Origin: Bradyrhizobium lupini
GTDB taxonomy: Bacteria > Pseudomonadota > Alphaproteobacteria > Rhizobiales > Xanthobacteraceae
Reading direction: 5' to 3'
Length of the DNA: 64,000 nucleotides
Assembly (NCBI RefSeq): GCF_040939785.1
Contig: NZ_CP162553.1
Span: 7,087,001-7,151,000, forward strand
This document shows, in pieces, positions 37,664-45,521 of this stretch. Position numbers and translations under genes: made by a program. A model generated the notes under the pieces. That model made no database searches. It was given only the letters and a program-made list of their open reading frames with translations, and was not told the origin of the DNA. Position 1 is the stretch's first letter; the number at the start of each line of letters is the position of its first letter.

Positions 37664-38313
37664 TCAGTTCGCGGTGAGCGTGACGAGCGCGACGGCGACG
37701 TTGCGCATGAGGTGCTTAAGCTCGGCATCGTCTGGCGTGAAGAATACTCCGCGGGCCTCGTCCCGGCCGGCGTAGACGAGCAGGTCAATTGCGTCTTGCT
37801 GGCACGTCGGGCGGAAGTTGATGATAGCGAGTTCGGCTTTGGTCCAAGCCTTATGCGCCCGCTTCAAATTGCGCTTTGCTTCGCGAAGCGCCTTCGGGAT
37901 CGCACGCCGGCACGCACGCTCTTGACGATCCCAGTCCGTGAGGCGAGCCGTGAAACACTGCTCCACTTCTGCCCGCACGTCGTCGCTGGTCGCGGCCTCA
38001 AGGTGCCGGGCGCGATCCTTCTCGATGCTATCGCGCGACGTGTAGAACCAGTCATAGGCCTCGATAACCACGTCGTCGTGGCCGTCGCGCATGATACGGC
38101 TGGCGCCGTTCCTACCACCATAGACCTTCGGCTCGCCGGGCTTGGTTCGATTGTAGGCGAGCGAAAGACGGTCCTCGATGGCCCCCACTTTTCGACCTCT
38201 GCAACTGCCGCATTCAGGTTGGCAATTAGGATGCTTAGGTCGCTTTGTGCGGTAGGGCAGGCGAAGTTGATGACGGGCGGTGAAATCTGAGACTGCTTTG
38301 CAATGACCGGCAT
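37664..38313 (-). pseudogene. First gene of leftward early operon, probable frameshift
   Basis: ATG 38313 opens MPVIAKQSQISPPVINFACP and runs to ...AAVAEVEKW. A good protein then continues only in another frame (GAIEDRLSLAYNRTKPGEPK onwards, to 37664). The break is at the GGGGG run (plus-strand C run 38182-38186), where one additional G joins the frames into about 216 residues. The alternative is a separate gene from GTG 38188, lacking the N-terminus. The C-terminal part is helical (LREAKRNLKRAHKAWTKAEL); function unknown. It lies directly downstream of the OL-like operators. Confidence 0.55.
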
Positions 38314-38343
38314 GGAGGGCCTCCCGCTGTTGACGGGATCATG

Positions 38344-38358
38344 TAAAGCAGCTCTTTA
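38344..38358. promoter_or_regulatory. Putative repressor operator (OL-like site 1)
   Basis: TAAAG-CAGCT-CTTTA, a perfect 5-5-5 palindrome, 31 bp upstream of the first leftward early gene. Same consensus as the sites at 39147 and 39194. Confidence 0.7.
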
Positions 38359-38366
38359 GATGTTTG

Positions 38367-38381
38367 TCAAGCATTGCTTTA
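38367..38381. promoter_or_regulatory. Putative repressor operator (OL-like site 2)
   Basis: TCAAG-CATTG-CTTTA, 9 of 10 arm bases match the consensus. Its centre is 23 bp from OL-like site 1. It lies immediately beyond the repressor stop codon (38383). A further isolated TAAAG half-site is at 38396-38400. Confidence 0.6.
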
Positions 38382-38382
38382 G

Positions 38383-39135
38383 TCAATTTAGAAAATAAAG
38401 CGAGCTCAAGCGACCAACGATCCCGTGGCAAATTGGCCAATCCGAACGGGCCACCGTAACGCTTTCTGGTGGATTGAACCTCCGTACGGTGAAGGTTCGC
38501 TCATCTTGGAGAGCTAGCCTTCGCAACAACGCCTGTGCGTCGCCTGAACTCGGGGGTCTCTTCAGGAGCAGCACATCGGCGTCGGACGACATGGACGCGA
38601 GAGGATGCACCAGTACGAGATCGCGTTCCCTGTAAGCCGGCTCCATGTCGTTCCCACTTATCAGTACGCCGTATGAGCCAGAAACGCGTTCCAACAAAGG
38701 GGGGCGACGCACGAATTGTATGGGGCTAGCTTCAATCGTCATTGAGCCTTCGGTGTCAGAAGCCGCGATGTAGATGGGGAAATCTGCTGCTCCGCCCAGG
38801 GGTCCCTTCGTTAATTTTTCGGCTAAAAAGACCCTCTGATATTCCGGGGTTTGCGCGAGGCGGCGGCCTTGCTCCGCCCATTGCTGGTCGAGTTCGGTGT
38901 GAACGGATTTGATCAGATCGGGATCGCCCCCCATCAAATAATCGACGGAGGTGCCCAAAAGGCGAGCCAGGGCGTCCAATTTGCCAATATCGGGTCGGGA
39001 CTCATCGCGCTCCCAGCCCGAGACTGCTTGGGGCGTAACTCTGAGTTCTTCGGCGACTTGCGCTTGCGTCAGCTTGCCGTCGCTGCGGCGACGCGCAGCA
39101 GCGATCCTTTTTCCGAGGGTAAGTCTCTGTTCCAT
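38383..39135 (-). CDS. CI-like prophage repressor (XRE HTH + S24-like domain)
   Basis: 250 residues. HTH at about 20-45: LTQAQVAEELRVTPQAVSGW, then ERDESRPDIGKLDALARLLG. C-terminal S24/LexA-like domain with the segment SGNDMEPAYRERDLVLVHP. The usual catalytic Ser of the G-x-S-M-x-P motif is Asp here, so RecA-stimulated self-cleavage is not expected. Divergent from the Cro-like gene across three operators. It should hold both early promoters off. Confidence 0.9.
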   Translation of the reverse strand: MEQRLTLGKRIAAARRRSDGKLTQAQVAEELRVTPQAVSGWERDESRPDIGKLDALARLLGTSVDYLMGGDPDLIKSVHTELDQQWAEQGRRLAQTPEYQRVFLAEKLTKGPLGGAADFPIYIAASDTEGSMTIEASPIQFVRRPPLLERVSGSYGVLISGNDMEPAYRERDLVLVHPLASMSSDADVLLLKRPPSSGDAQALLRRLALQDERTFTVRRFNPPESVTVARSDWPICHGIVGRLSSLYFLN

Positions 39136-39146
39136 GCCGCCAATAT

Positions 39147-39161
39147 AAAGCTACACTTTAC
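39147..39161. promoter_or_regulatory. Putative repressor operator (OR-like site a)
   Basis: TAAAG-CTACA-CTTTA perfect palindrome, 12 bp upstream of the repressor ATG; best placed to control the repressor's own promoter. Confidence 0.72.
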
Positions 39162-39170
39162 AATTCATAC

Positions 39171-39185
39171 CAAGCAGTGCTTTAC
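39171..39185. promoter_or_regulatory. Putative repressor operator (OR-like site b, degenerate)
   Basis: CCAAG-CAGTG-CTTTA, 8 of 10 arm bases match. Centre 24 bp from site a and 23 bp from site c. Confidence 0.55.
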
Positions 39186-39193
39186 AAGAGGGT

Positions 39194-39208
39194 AAAGGGA
39201 TGCTTTAT
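39194..39208. promoter_or_regulatory. Putative repressor operator (OR-like site c)
   Basis: TAAAG-GGATG-CTTTA perfect palindrome, ending 6 bp before the Cro-like ATG at 39215. It also makes a second inverted pair with the CTTTAC at 39181-39186. Confidence 0.72.
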
Positions 39209-39214
39209 AGGGGC

Positions 39215-39541
39215 ATGGCTCGTAAAACAGATCCAGGACTGCAAGCAGTGTTGAGGGCCGCCCGGAAAGGTGACGCCCTGGCAGCCATCCTGCGCATAAC
39301 AGCGCAGGCCGTTTCCCAGTGGAAGCAGGTTCCCCACAAGCGTGTCTTGACGATCGAGCAGACCGTTGGAGTGCCCCGTCATATTCAACGTCCCGATCTT
39401 TATCCACCGCCTAGTGAACTGTGTATTTCATCGAGCGATAGTACAGCTCCCCGTGATGCTCCACCATCACAGCATCCCACTTCCGAAATAACTCAATCGC
39501 GCGCACACGCTCGAGAGTCAGTTCGGAGGCGTGCACAGTGA
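39215..39541 (+). CDS. Cro/YdaS-like HTH protein
   Basis: From ATG 39215: residues 1-65 (ARKTDPGLQAVLRAARKGDA, then LRITAQAVSQWKQVPHKRVL and a RHIQRPDLYPPPSE end) match the YdaS/Cro family of short prophage HTH proteins that oppose CI. The remaining approx. 42 residues are low-complexity and unlike the family, suggesting the original stop just after PPPSE has been lost or shifted. It would bind the same operators as the repressor. Confidence 0.8.
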   Translation: MARKTDPGLQAVLRAARKGDALAAILRITAQAVSQWKQVPHKRVLTIEQTVGVPRHIQRPDLYPPPSELCISSSDSTAPRDAPPSQHPTSEITQSRAHARESVRRRAQ

Positions 39542-39557
39542 ATTTCAGCGGCGTCAT
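39411..39557 (-). CDS. Possible 48-aa protein antisense to the cro-like 3' end
   Basis: ATG 39557 with GGAG upstream reads MTPLKFTVHASELTLERVRA and ends ELYYRSMKYTVH. Its composition is protein-like, whereas the cro tail it overlaps on the other strand is not. Real status uncertain. Confidence 0.35.
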   Translation of the reverse strand: MTPLKFTVHASELTLERVRAIELFRKWDAVMVEHHGELYYRSMKYTVH

Positions 39558-39583
39558 ATCTCGCTCCATTTCTAGCCCTCCGG

Positions 39584-39619
39584 GGCGGACAGGCTCGCAA
39601 CGGATTGAGCCTGTCCGCC
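39584..39619. terminator. Strong hairpin in prophage right early region
   Basis: GGCGGACAGGCTC / GAGCCTGTCCGCC, a perfect 13-bp stem with a 10-base loop. No T run follows on either strand. Could be a Rho-assisted terminator, an antitermination site, or a protein-binding palindrome. Confidence 0.5.
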
Positions 39620-39823
39620 ACATTCAACCGAGCAACGGGGGCGGTGCTCGGTTGGCTCACAATCCCGATAGAACGTCGGGGCAGGGCGCACCTCGCCCGA
39701 GTTCGCAACGAAATTCTCCTTTGGACAGCACAGCCCGCCGTGGTCGCCAAACTTTGCCGGGTCGCTCGTCCTCGAATGCGGCGCTGTTAAACGCGCGCTC
39801 TCTTGAAAAGCAGGAGAGCACAA

Positions 39824-40252
39824 ATGACGTCGGAATTTTCCCATAAGGTATCGGAGATGCAGGCTACTTCTCTCGACGAGGCTGCCGACCTTCTTCGAAA
39901 GTTGGCCGGCGAGCGCCAAGCTGGCGAGTCGCTGAAGGCGGTACTTCGCAGAGTACGCCGCAAGCTCGGCAACTGGTCTGAAAATCGTATCCGAGATGTT
40001 TGGCACCGCGATCCCAGGATCAAAGTCCGGGCGGACGAGGTCAATGAGCTGCGAGCGCTCGCAGAACCCAAGAGCAGATCAGAGAGCGTCCATGACTTGG
40101 AAGAGCTTCGAGCTACTGTCGCCCGTCTTGCAAAGTATGAAGCGCTTCTGCAGCGCCTCGACGAAGACCTTTATGGCCCGGACATTTCTGCGGCGAGCGA
40201 TCAGCTTGGCCAAGCGCGCAGCCTTTTGGGAAAAAGCGGCTCTGGACTATGA
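39824..40252 (+). CDS. Prophage early hypothetical protein
   Basis: 142 residues from ATG 39824 with AGGAG at SD distance. Helical: TSLDEAADLLRKLAGERQAG, LKAVLRRVRRKLGNWSENRI (lysine/arginine-rich, possibly nucleic-acid-binding), then a Leu-rich C-terminus. No family recognised. Confidence 0.65.
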   Translation: MTSEFSHKVSEMQATSLDEAADLLRKLAGERQAGESLKAVLRRVRRKLGNWSENRIRDVWHRDPRIKVRADEVNELRALAEPKSRSESVHDLEELRATVARLAKYEALLQRLDEDLYGPDISAASDQLGQARSLLGKSGSGL

Positions 40253-40369
40253 TCCCGACCTGGAAGAACGTTTAAAAGATCGGCGCGGCTAGATCGACGG
40301 ATTGAAGAGCTGGTACCGCACCAGCCCGCCGCGTCGTCCACATGCGGATTGCACCGGCGGAGGTGCTCA

Positions 40370-40891
40370 GTGCCGACGAGATCACGTCCTCAATTTATCG
40401 ATGATTACATTTTCAAGGTCGAAATGGGCACATGGTATTTTGCGCCGGGTGAGCTTGAGACCGATCGGCATCTCGTCGACTTATTTCGAGCTTTCAAATA
40501 CGACATCAAGAATCCCCAACATTGGCGCTGGCTCCTCCAAGAACTATCTGGCCCACACCGCCATTCTGGGAGAGGCAGACCGCCCAAATGGACAAAAGCG
40601 GCCCATGGTAAGCTGCTCGCGGACCTGTATTGGTTGGGACACGAGCTCCGTACCGACCCCAATGGGTTGCCTCACTTGTCTCGGAAGCCCGTTGTCGATG
40701 GGAGCTATGAACTAGCCGCTCTCCTCAAGAAGACGCACGCTCGCGACCCACTCTATAAGAACACTTCTGTTGATGAGATCTATAAACACCTGCTCAAGGC
40801 GCAAAAGACCTCGGACCACGAGAAGGATCCAAATGGAAGAGCGAAGGGGCGGCTCGGGATCAAGCGGAAGAAACGCGTTGCGAAAAAATAG
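40370..40891 (+). CDS. Prophage early hypothetical protein
   Basis: 173 residues from GTG 40370 (GGAGG upstream; frame open to TTG 40349). Begins with PTRSRPQFIDDYIFKVEMGT after the start codon. Central aromatic-rich part (YDIKNPQHWRWLLQELSGPH) and very basic C-terminus (GRLGIKRKKRVAKK). No family recognised; the basic tail suggests DNA or RNA contact. Confidence 0.6.
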   Translation: MPTRSRPQFIDDYIFKVEMGTWYFAPGELETDRHLVDLFRAFKYDIKNPQHWRWLLQELSGPHRHSGRGRPPKWTKAAHGKLLADLYWLGHELRTDPNGLPHLSRKPVVDGSYELAALLKKTHARDPLYKNTSVDEIYKHLLKAQKTSDHEKDPNGRAKGRLGIKRKKRVAKK

Positions 40892-40969
40892 CATTTAAAG
40901 GAATAGATGCCGGAGCAATTTCGGTATCTACAGGTAGCCGTCCATTCCTATCCAAAAAGGGCGGTTGCC

Positions 40970-41257
40970 ATGAACGAACACACCCCAAGTAGCCTATTCA
41001 CCCGTGAGCAGCTTCGGCTCCGCCTCAACGAACGCGGCTTTCCGCTCACCCGAAGCTATTGGTCGAAACTCAATCTGCCATCGGTGAATGCTGGCCCGCC
41101 AGTCGCTAAGTGGTTTGGCCGTCGCCCGCTGTACAAGCTGGAGGACGCTCTGGCCTGGGCTGAATCCCGTTGCGGCAGTACCCGCGGCAAACTCGCTACT
41201 CAACTGCCAAAAGTGGGTCGTCCCGAGATCGGTCGCGCTGCGGAAGCCGCCGCATAA
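40970..41257 (+). CDS. Small DNA-binding (AlpA/MerR-type HTH) protein
   Basis: 95 residues from ATG 40970. LFTREQLRLRLNERGFPLTR, then YWSKLNLPSVNAGPPVAKWF and GRRPLYKLEDALAWAESR follow the winged-HTH pattern of AlpA-like phage regulators: helix, turn, recognition helix, then a G-R-x-P-x-Y wing. Role inferred; could regulate middle genes or assist replication. Confidence 0.65.
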   Translation: MNEHTPSSLFTREQLRLRLNERGFPLTRSYWSKLNLPSVNAGPPVAKWFGRRPLYKLEDALAWAESRCGSTRGKLATQLPKVGRPEIGRAAEAAA

Positions 41258-41266
41258 GCAGAAAGA

Positions 41267-41292
41267 CCCGCGCGAGCGTTGCTCTCACGGGC
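41267..41292 (+). terminator. Hairpin terminator candidate
   Basis: CCCGCGCGAGC and GCTCTCACGGG pair (two non-Watson-Crick positions) around a GTT loop, 9 bp after the AlpA-like stop; followed by CCTGATTAGATTGT. Confidence 0.5.
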
Positions 41293-41422
41293 CTGATTAG
41301 ATTGTGCCGAAAGCCTGAACAACTTCACGCATAATCCAATTCTCCCGAAAAAGCAACGTTCGCGCGATCTTCACTGCTGAAAAATCAGCGGTGCAATCCC
41401 CATTGCAATTTCGAGAGAACGA

Positions 41423-41818
41423 ATGAACAGACCCGTCACTCCCAAACAGCTGAATCTTGACGCGGAAATGACGCGCGAGGAGATGCTGATCCAATCACTC
41501 GCAGCGCCTATCCACCTGGAAAGTCCAAAGTTCAAAGAGGATCTAGCCAAGATCGACCGGATCGCGGCGGAAAATTCGGAACGCGAGGCCACTTACGACG
41601 CCTTCGATTGGTCGAATGATCCTTCCGTTGTCCTCCAAGGCCAGCGCGCAACCGCGATTTATCGGAACAAGTGGGGCCATCTCGTTGTCAGACAGGAAAA
41701 GACCTGGGACGAAGAGTCGGATCCCTTCTTCGTCATCTCCCGCGAAAACTGCGACTCCTTCCTGGACCACGTCTGTGATGCGCTCGGTATTCCCTCGCTC
41801 GGAGGGCAGGAGCGATGA
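41423..41818 (+). CDS. Prophage hypothetical protein
   Basis: 131 residues. NRPVTPKQLNLDAEMTREEM, then acidic helices and a WGHLVVRQEKTWDEESDPFF strand region. Unrecognised. Its TGA overlaps the next ATG (ATGA), starting a chain of coupled genes. Confidence 0.6.
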   Translation: MNRPVTPKQLNLDAEMTREEMLIQSLAAPIHLESPKFKEDLAKIDRIAAENSEREATYDAFDWSNDPSVVLQGQRATAIYRNKWGHLVVRQEKTWDEESDPFFVISRENCDSFLDHVCDALGIPSLGGQER

Positions 41819-42695
41819 GCTTCACAGTGAGCCGCGCCACAATGGCGCGCGTGCCCAAGGACGTCCTCCGAAGGGATATCGCACGACGCTATAAAGCGCA
41901 CAGGAGAGCCACAAAGCAGACGGGCAAAAATCGCAGCCCGATCGCCAACCTGCGGCTGGTTGAACTGGAACGAATTTTCCGAGATCGCTTCGGGAAGTTT
42001 ATCCCATCAATGAGGCCGGTAATGCAGCGCTTCAAGTCCTGGCGGATGGCTTCGTGCTTGCGGGCGGCAACGGCGCTTCCCGCTTTGCCGGGTTCGTCAG
42101 GGCGAGGGCACCGTGGGCGTCCAGTTCTGTCGATGACATCCTTAACGCGTCGGCGACCTGCAGCCGCTGGCAGTCTGCGGATCAGATCGCTTGGCGCATT
42201 CAGCTGTCAGCCGCTGATCGCAACCGTCTGAGAGTCCGGACCATTGGCGCCGTTGGCATCACGGCCCGGCAGCGGAAGAGCGCAGCCAGAGCTAGGAAGA
42301 TAAAGCTGCAGGCAGCAAAGCGGGAGGCATCCGGTGCTACTCCTAGGGCGCAGTCGCTTGTCAAAACTGAGCCCTGGACGGAAGCCGGCATCAGCCGCTC
42401 TACTTGGTACAGGCGACTTGAAAAAAGCAGTGAGACGATTTCGGTCCCCATTTCTATAGTAGATATAACTAAGACCGAAATCGTCTCACCGGAGAGGTTG
42501 CAGCCCGCCGGTGAGCCCCAGGCGCGAGCGCGTGCCTTGAAATCTGGGACTAGGTTCCTCGGCACTTATCTCCCGCCTGCCGTGCTGAAGCATTCCGCCG
42601 CTTCGCGTCGGCCGTCGCCTTTGGCGCCGGCATTGGTTTCCTTCATTGATCCGCAGTCAGCCGAATTTGGCGCGAAGCTACAGGGAGCGCGGTAG
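41815..42695 (+). pseudogene. Phage/island DNA-binding-like protein, single frameshift
   Basis: Frame of ATG 41815 gives MSFTVSRATMARVPKDVLRR ... LERIFRDRFGKF, after which the frame ending at 42695 continues with YPINEAGNAALQVLADGFVL and FVRARAPWASSSVDDIL. One extra T in the TTT at 41998-42000 joins them into about 293 residues. The second half has LRVRTIGAVGITARQRKSAA and WTEAGISRSTWYRRLEK, a block I associate with a protein common on alphaproteobacterial islands; the last motif resembles an HTH. Function unproven. Confidence 0.7.
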
Positions 42696-42832
42696 TGGCG
42701 CATCTCGTGAGTGCTGATGGCGAGGCTTACGCTGGGCGACCTGGCTCGGGGCCGCACCGCTGGCACATCCTAGAACCCTTCATACCCGAAGAGGCGACGG
42801 CACTCGACCAGGCGGAGATGATTGAACCATGA
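42695..42832 (+). CDS. Tiny coupled ORF (45 aa)
   Basis: GTG 42695 overlaps the previous stop (TAGTG) and its TGA overlaps the next ATG (ATGA). Reads VAHLVSADGEAYAGRPGSGP, then HRWHILEPFIPEEATAL and a short acidic end. Exact fit between two neighbours supports it; no family. Confidence 0.5.
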   Translation: MAHLVSADGEAYAGRPGSGPHRWHILEPFIPEEATALDQAEMIEP

Positions 42833-43104
42833 CAATGGAGGCGAAATTGGTCGATTCGGACGAAATTCAGGATGCGGACACCGGTGAGGTTGCCGGTATG
42901 GATGCTGTCGCGATCCTAGAGATGGTCTTGTCGAGCCAACAGCGACTAATCGAGTTGGAGAGAGTCGATGCGGCGCGGACGGCGCTAGCCCTTGCTGCAA
43001 GCGATTTGGAGTCTATCAAGGCGAATGAAACCTATGAGCGGGCCTATTTTAAAGCTGCGAAACGACTTCGCGAGCGAAAGGACGCTTTTTTACTGAAACG
43101 TTAA
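42829..43104 (+). CDS. Small acidic coiled-coil-like prophage protein
   Basis: 91 residues; ATG overlaps the upstream stop. MTMEAKLVDSDEIQDADTGE, then helical VAILEMVLSSQQRLIELERV and LRERKDAFLLKR. No family recognised. Its TAA is followed immediately by the next ATG. Confidence 0.6.
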   Translation: MTMEAKLVDSDEIQDADTGEVAGMDAVAILEMVLSSQQRLIELERVDAARTALALAASDLESIKANETYERAYFKAAKRLRERKDAFLLKR

Positions 43105-43278
43105 ATGACAACGTTCGGTATTACGCCTATATTGCAAACATATTGGTTCTCCCTGTCCATATCAGGGGCCGCGCGTGCAGCCGGACCGCCCAGCACCATT
43201 TCCCAATGGGCTGAACTCAGGCGAGTGAGACGCAAATCTCAACATAGCTGTAGGCGCCCGCCGATGAAGCGCAGTTAG
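43105..43278 (+). CDS. Possible 57-aa HTH-like protein
   Basis: ATG 43105 directly follows the TAA of the previous gene. The stretch SLSISGAARAAGPPSTISQW has helix-turn-helix spacing (hydrophobic, small-Ala, Gly turn, Ser-Thr-Ile-Ser). No SD beyond coupling; remainder is basic. Low confidence. Confidence 0.35.
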   Translation: MTTFGITPILQTYWFSLSISGAARAAGPPSTISQWAELRRVRRKSQHSCRRPPMKRS

Positions 43279-43325
43279 TCCCGCTTCGATCGACCCGCGT
43301 CCGCGCTCTCGCCCGGTGGACGACC

Positions 43326-43505
43326 ATGAAATCCGATCGGCCAGCCTATGACGCGCTGGTGCAAGTTAAGACCCCCAAGTCCTTCGCTAACGCGCTGGAT
43401 CGGGCGGCAAACTTCCGCCTGATGTCCCGCAGTGATTTTGTACGCACGACATTGGCTGACCGCCTCCGCGCCGACGGGATCGAAGTCGAGCGGGGGGCGG
43501 CCTGA
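43326..43505 (+). CDS. Ribbon-helix-helix-like small protein (59 aa)
   Basis: ATG 43326 to TGA 43505. YDALVQVKTPKSFANALDRA, then NFRLMSRSDFVRTTLADRLR fits the Arc/CopG fold: a strand, helix, turn and a second helix with R-S-D-F-V-R. Likely a DNA-binding regulator. The next ATG is 1 bp after its stop. Confidence 0.55.
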   Translation: MKSDRPAYDALVQVKTPKSFANALDRAANFRLMSRSDFVRTTLADRLRADGIEVERGAA

Positions 43506-43506
43506 G

Positions 43507-43644
43507 ATGATCGCCAATCTCGCGCGTGCGCTTGCGCTTGGCTCCGTGCTCGCCATCGGCGCTGTTGCCCTTCTTGAAAAACAAGCGCCTTGGGCCGGCT
43601 TCGAGGCAATTTCGTTTTCGCCCGCATTCGAGGGTGGGCGCTGA
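43507..43644 (+). CDS. Small signal-anchor protein (45 aa)
   Basis: Begins MIANLARALALGSVLAIGAV, a clear membrane/signal helix, then LLEKQAPWAGFEAISFSPAF and a short tail. It starts 1 bp after the previous stop and ends 2 bp before the tailspike ATG, so it is co-translated with both. Function unknown. Confidence 0.5.
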   Translation: MIANLARALALGSVLAIGAVALLEKQAPWAGFEAISFSPAFEGGR

Positions 43645-43646
43645 AA

Positions 43647-45485
43647 ATGCGCATAGTCCCACTCAGATTTCCGGTTGGTGTTTTGCTGGTCCTCTCCCTG
43701 TTTGCGCCTGCCGAGGCTCAAAAGACCAAGGCGCAGCTTAACGCAGAAGTCAGCACGACATTTCCGGACAATTCAACGGGGCAGATCACCCCGTTGGGCG
43801 TGCAAGCATTTCAGCACGACGTAATCAATTCGATCATGCCGACCGCGCCTGTAGTGAATGGCAACTTTTCGTGTTTCAACGGCACGACAGGATTGCTTCA
43901 GGACTGCGGGACGTCTCCCACGGGGATTTCGATTGCTAATAGCAATCTCGTCGCAGGCTCAGCGAATACCGTGAAGGGTTCTCTGAACGGTTCAACGACG
44001 TCTGATATCGCTATCGTCTCCTGCTCACTCCTCTACCAGTTCACACAGTGGGTATCAGGCACTGGTTGGCAATGCGGAGTCATCCCCGTCCTGCCCTCTC
44101 GGGCTATCGCAGCCACCCTGAACCTGTCGGCATTCTCTGCCATCACAACGCAGGGCTATGCGACGCCAGGAGATGGCGGCGGTGCCACATTTATCAAGAT
44201 CGCCGGACCTCAGGCATTTATCGACTCCTACGTCACGAATTTCACGTTCACCGCCGGCTCTGGCTACACAGACGGGACCTATCTCGGCGTTCCGTTCAAC
44301 GTCGGCTGCAATGGCGCTGTTACCGTATCCAGCGGTGTGGTCACTGCAGTTTCATTTGCCGTGCCGTGCCCGAAGGAAACGGTTGGCCTAGTTTTCACGC
44401 CTAACAATTCTTTTGTTGGTGGGAGTGGTTCAGGTTTTTCAGTCACCGTCACCGGCATTTCCACAGCCAAAGCAAGTTTCGCGGATGCAGTTGGCAACCT
44501 GTTTCAATTCGTCACGGATCAGGCGGGGCAGGCCAACATCCTTCAATTCGGGGCCAAAGCAGACTGGAACGGCAGCGACGCCTCGGCGACGAACAATTCT
44601 CCAGCCATTTGGTCGGCGGCGGCATGGGCCTCCTATCCGGTTGCTACGGCGTCGGCGCAGGTGTTCGGCAACAAGATCATCTTCCCGCGCGGCGCCTATA
44701 TGACCTGCGGCGGATGGAACGGGACCATCTATGATATTCCGATCCCGGCCGGTGTCGTATTTGACGGGCTTCAAATTGGAATTGCCACACTGCGGGAATG
44801 CGCGGCAGACGGAAGCGGAAATCATTATATCGAACTCTGCGACAGCAATTCAGCGGTAGGTCAAAGCAATTGCGTGATCCAGAACATCACCATCGATGGA
44901 TCGGCGCTGACCACCAGCACGAACGGGACGGCGATGATCTACTCGAACTCTGGGCAGCAATTCACATTGGCTCAGGGAGTTTTTATCAACGCTGGCTTGC
45001 GAGGTTGCGTCAAATACGAGATCGGCAAAGGCGGAGCAGCCAACGATATTTGGATCGGACTGCAATGCACTCAAAACGGGGGCGCAATCAACACCGGATT
45101 TTCGCTCAACGCCGGCAGCACGCAACACATCATCCGTGACACCGTTTTTGCGTGTGGTGGCACCGGCATTAATTGCCCTATCGCGATCACCCACTCCAAT
45201 GGGCGGCTCATCGCTGAGAATCTTGACATCGAGGGGTTTGCTTTCGCTCTGTCTCAAAATGTCGGGACATCTGGGAACCTATCGATATTCAAGAATGTCC
45301 AACAGAACAGTACGAGCTGCACGGCGGTGATTCAGATCACGGCAGGCAATACCGCCGGCAATATCCTCTTTGAGAACGTTGCCACATCCTGCCCATTGAC
45401 GATCCAAAACAATCAATCCGGGGGTTCTAACTTCACCGGCAACATTCTCAAACCAATCACTTGCGTCAGCGGTGCATGCTCTTGA
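43647..45485 (+). CDS. Secreted right-handed beta-helix / tailspike-like phage protein
   Basis: 612 residues from ATG 43647. N-terminal cleavable-type signal (MRIVPLRFPVGVLLVLSLFA then PAEAQ). The centre has phage tailspike features: FGAKADWNGSDASATNNSPA (the F-G-A-x-x-D-G-x-x-x-x-T-N pectate-lyase/tailspike start) and a C-terminal series of short Asn/Thr/Gly-rich strands with repeated cysteines (SCTAVIQITAGNTAGNILFE). It probably binds or cleaves a surface polysaccharide. A Sec signal is unusual for a virion tail protein. Confidence 0.72.
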   Translation: MRIVPLRFPVGVLLVLSLFAPAEAQKTKAQLNAEVSTTFPDNSTGQITPLGVQAFQHDVINSIMPTAPVVNGNFSCFNGTTGLLQDCGTSPTGISIANSNLVAGSANTVKGSLNGSTTSDIAIVSCSLLYQFTQWVSGTGWQCGVIPVLPSRAIAATLNLSAFSAITTQGYATPGDGGGATFIKIAGPQAFIDSYVTNFTFTAGSGYTDGTYLGVPFNVGCNGAVTVSSGVVTAVSFAVPCPKETVGLVFTPNNSFVGGSGSGFSVTVTGISTAKASFADAVGNLFQFVTDQAGQANILQFGAKADWNGSDASATNNSPAIWSAAAWASYPVATASAQVFGNKIIFPRGAYMTCGGWNGTIYDIPIPAGVVFDGLQIGIATLRECAADGSGNHYIELCDSNSAVGQSNCVIQNITIDGSALTTSTNGTAMIYSNSGQQFTLAQGVFINAGLRGCVKYEIGKGGAANDIWIGLQCTQNGGAINTGFSLNAGSTQHIIRDTVFACGGTGINCPIAITHSNGRLIAENLDIEGFAFALSQNVGTSGNLSIFKNVQQNSTSCTAVIQITAGNTAGNILFENVATSCPLTIQNNQSGGSNFTGNILKPITCVSGACS

Positions 45486-45521
45486 TCGTGTGAGTTCGGG
45501 CAAGCTGTAAGGAAAGTACGA

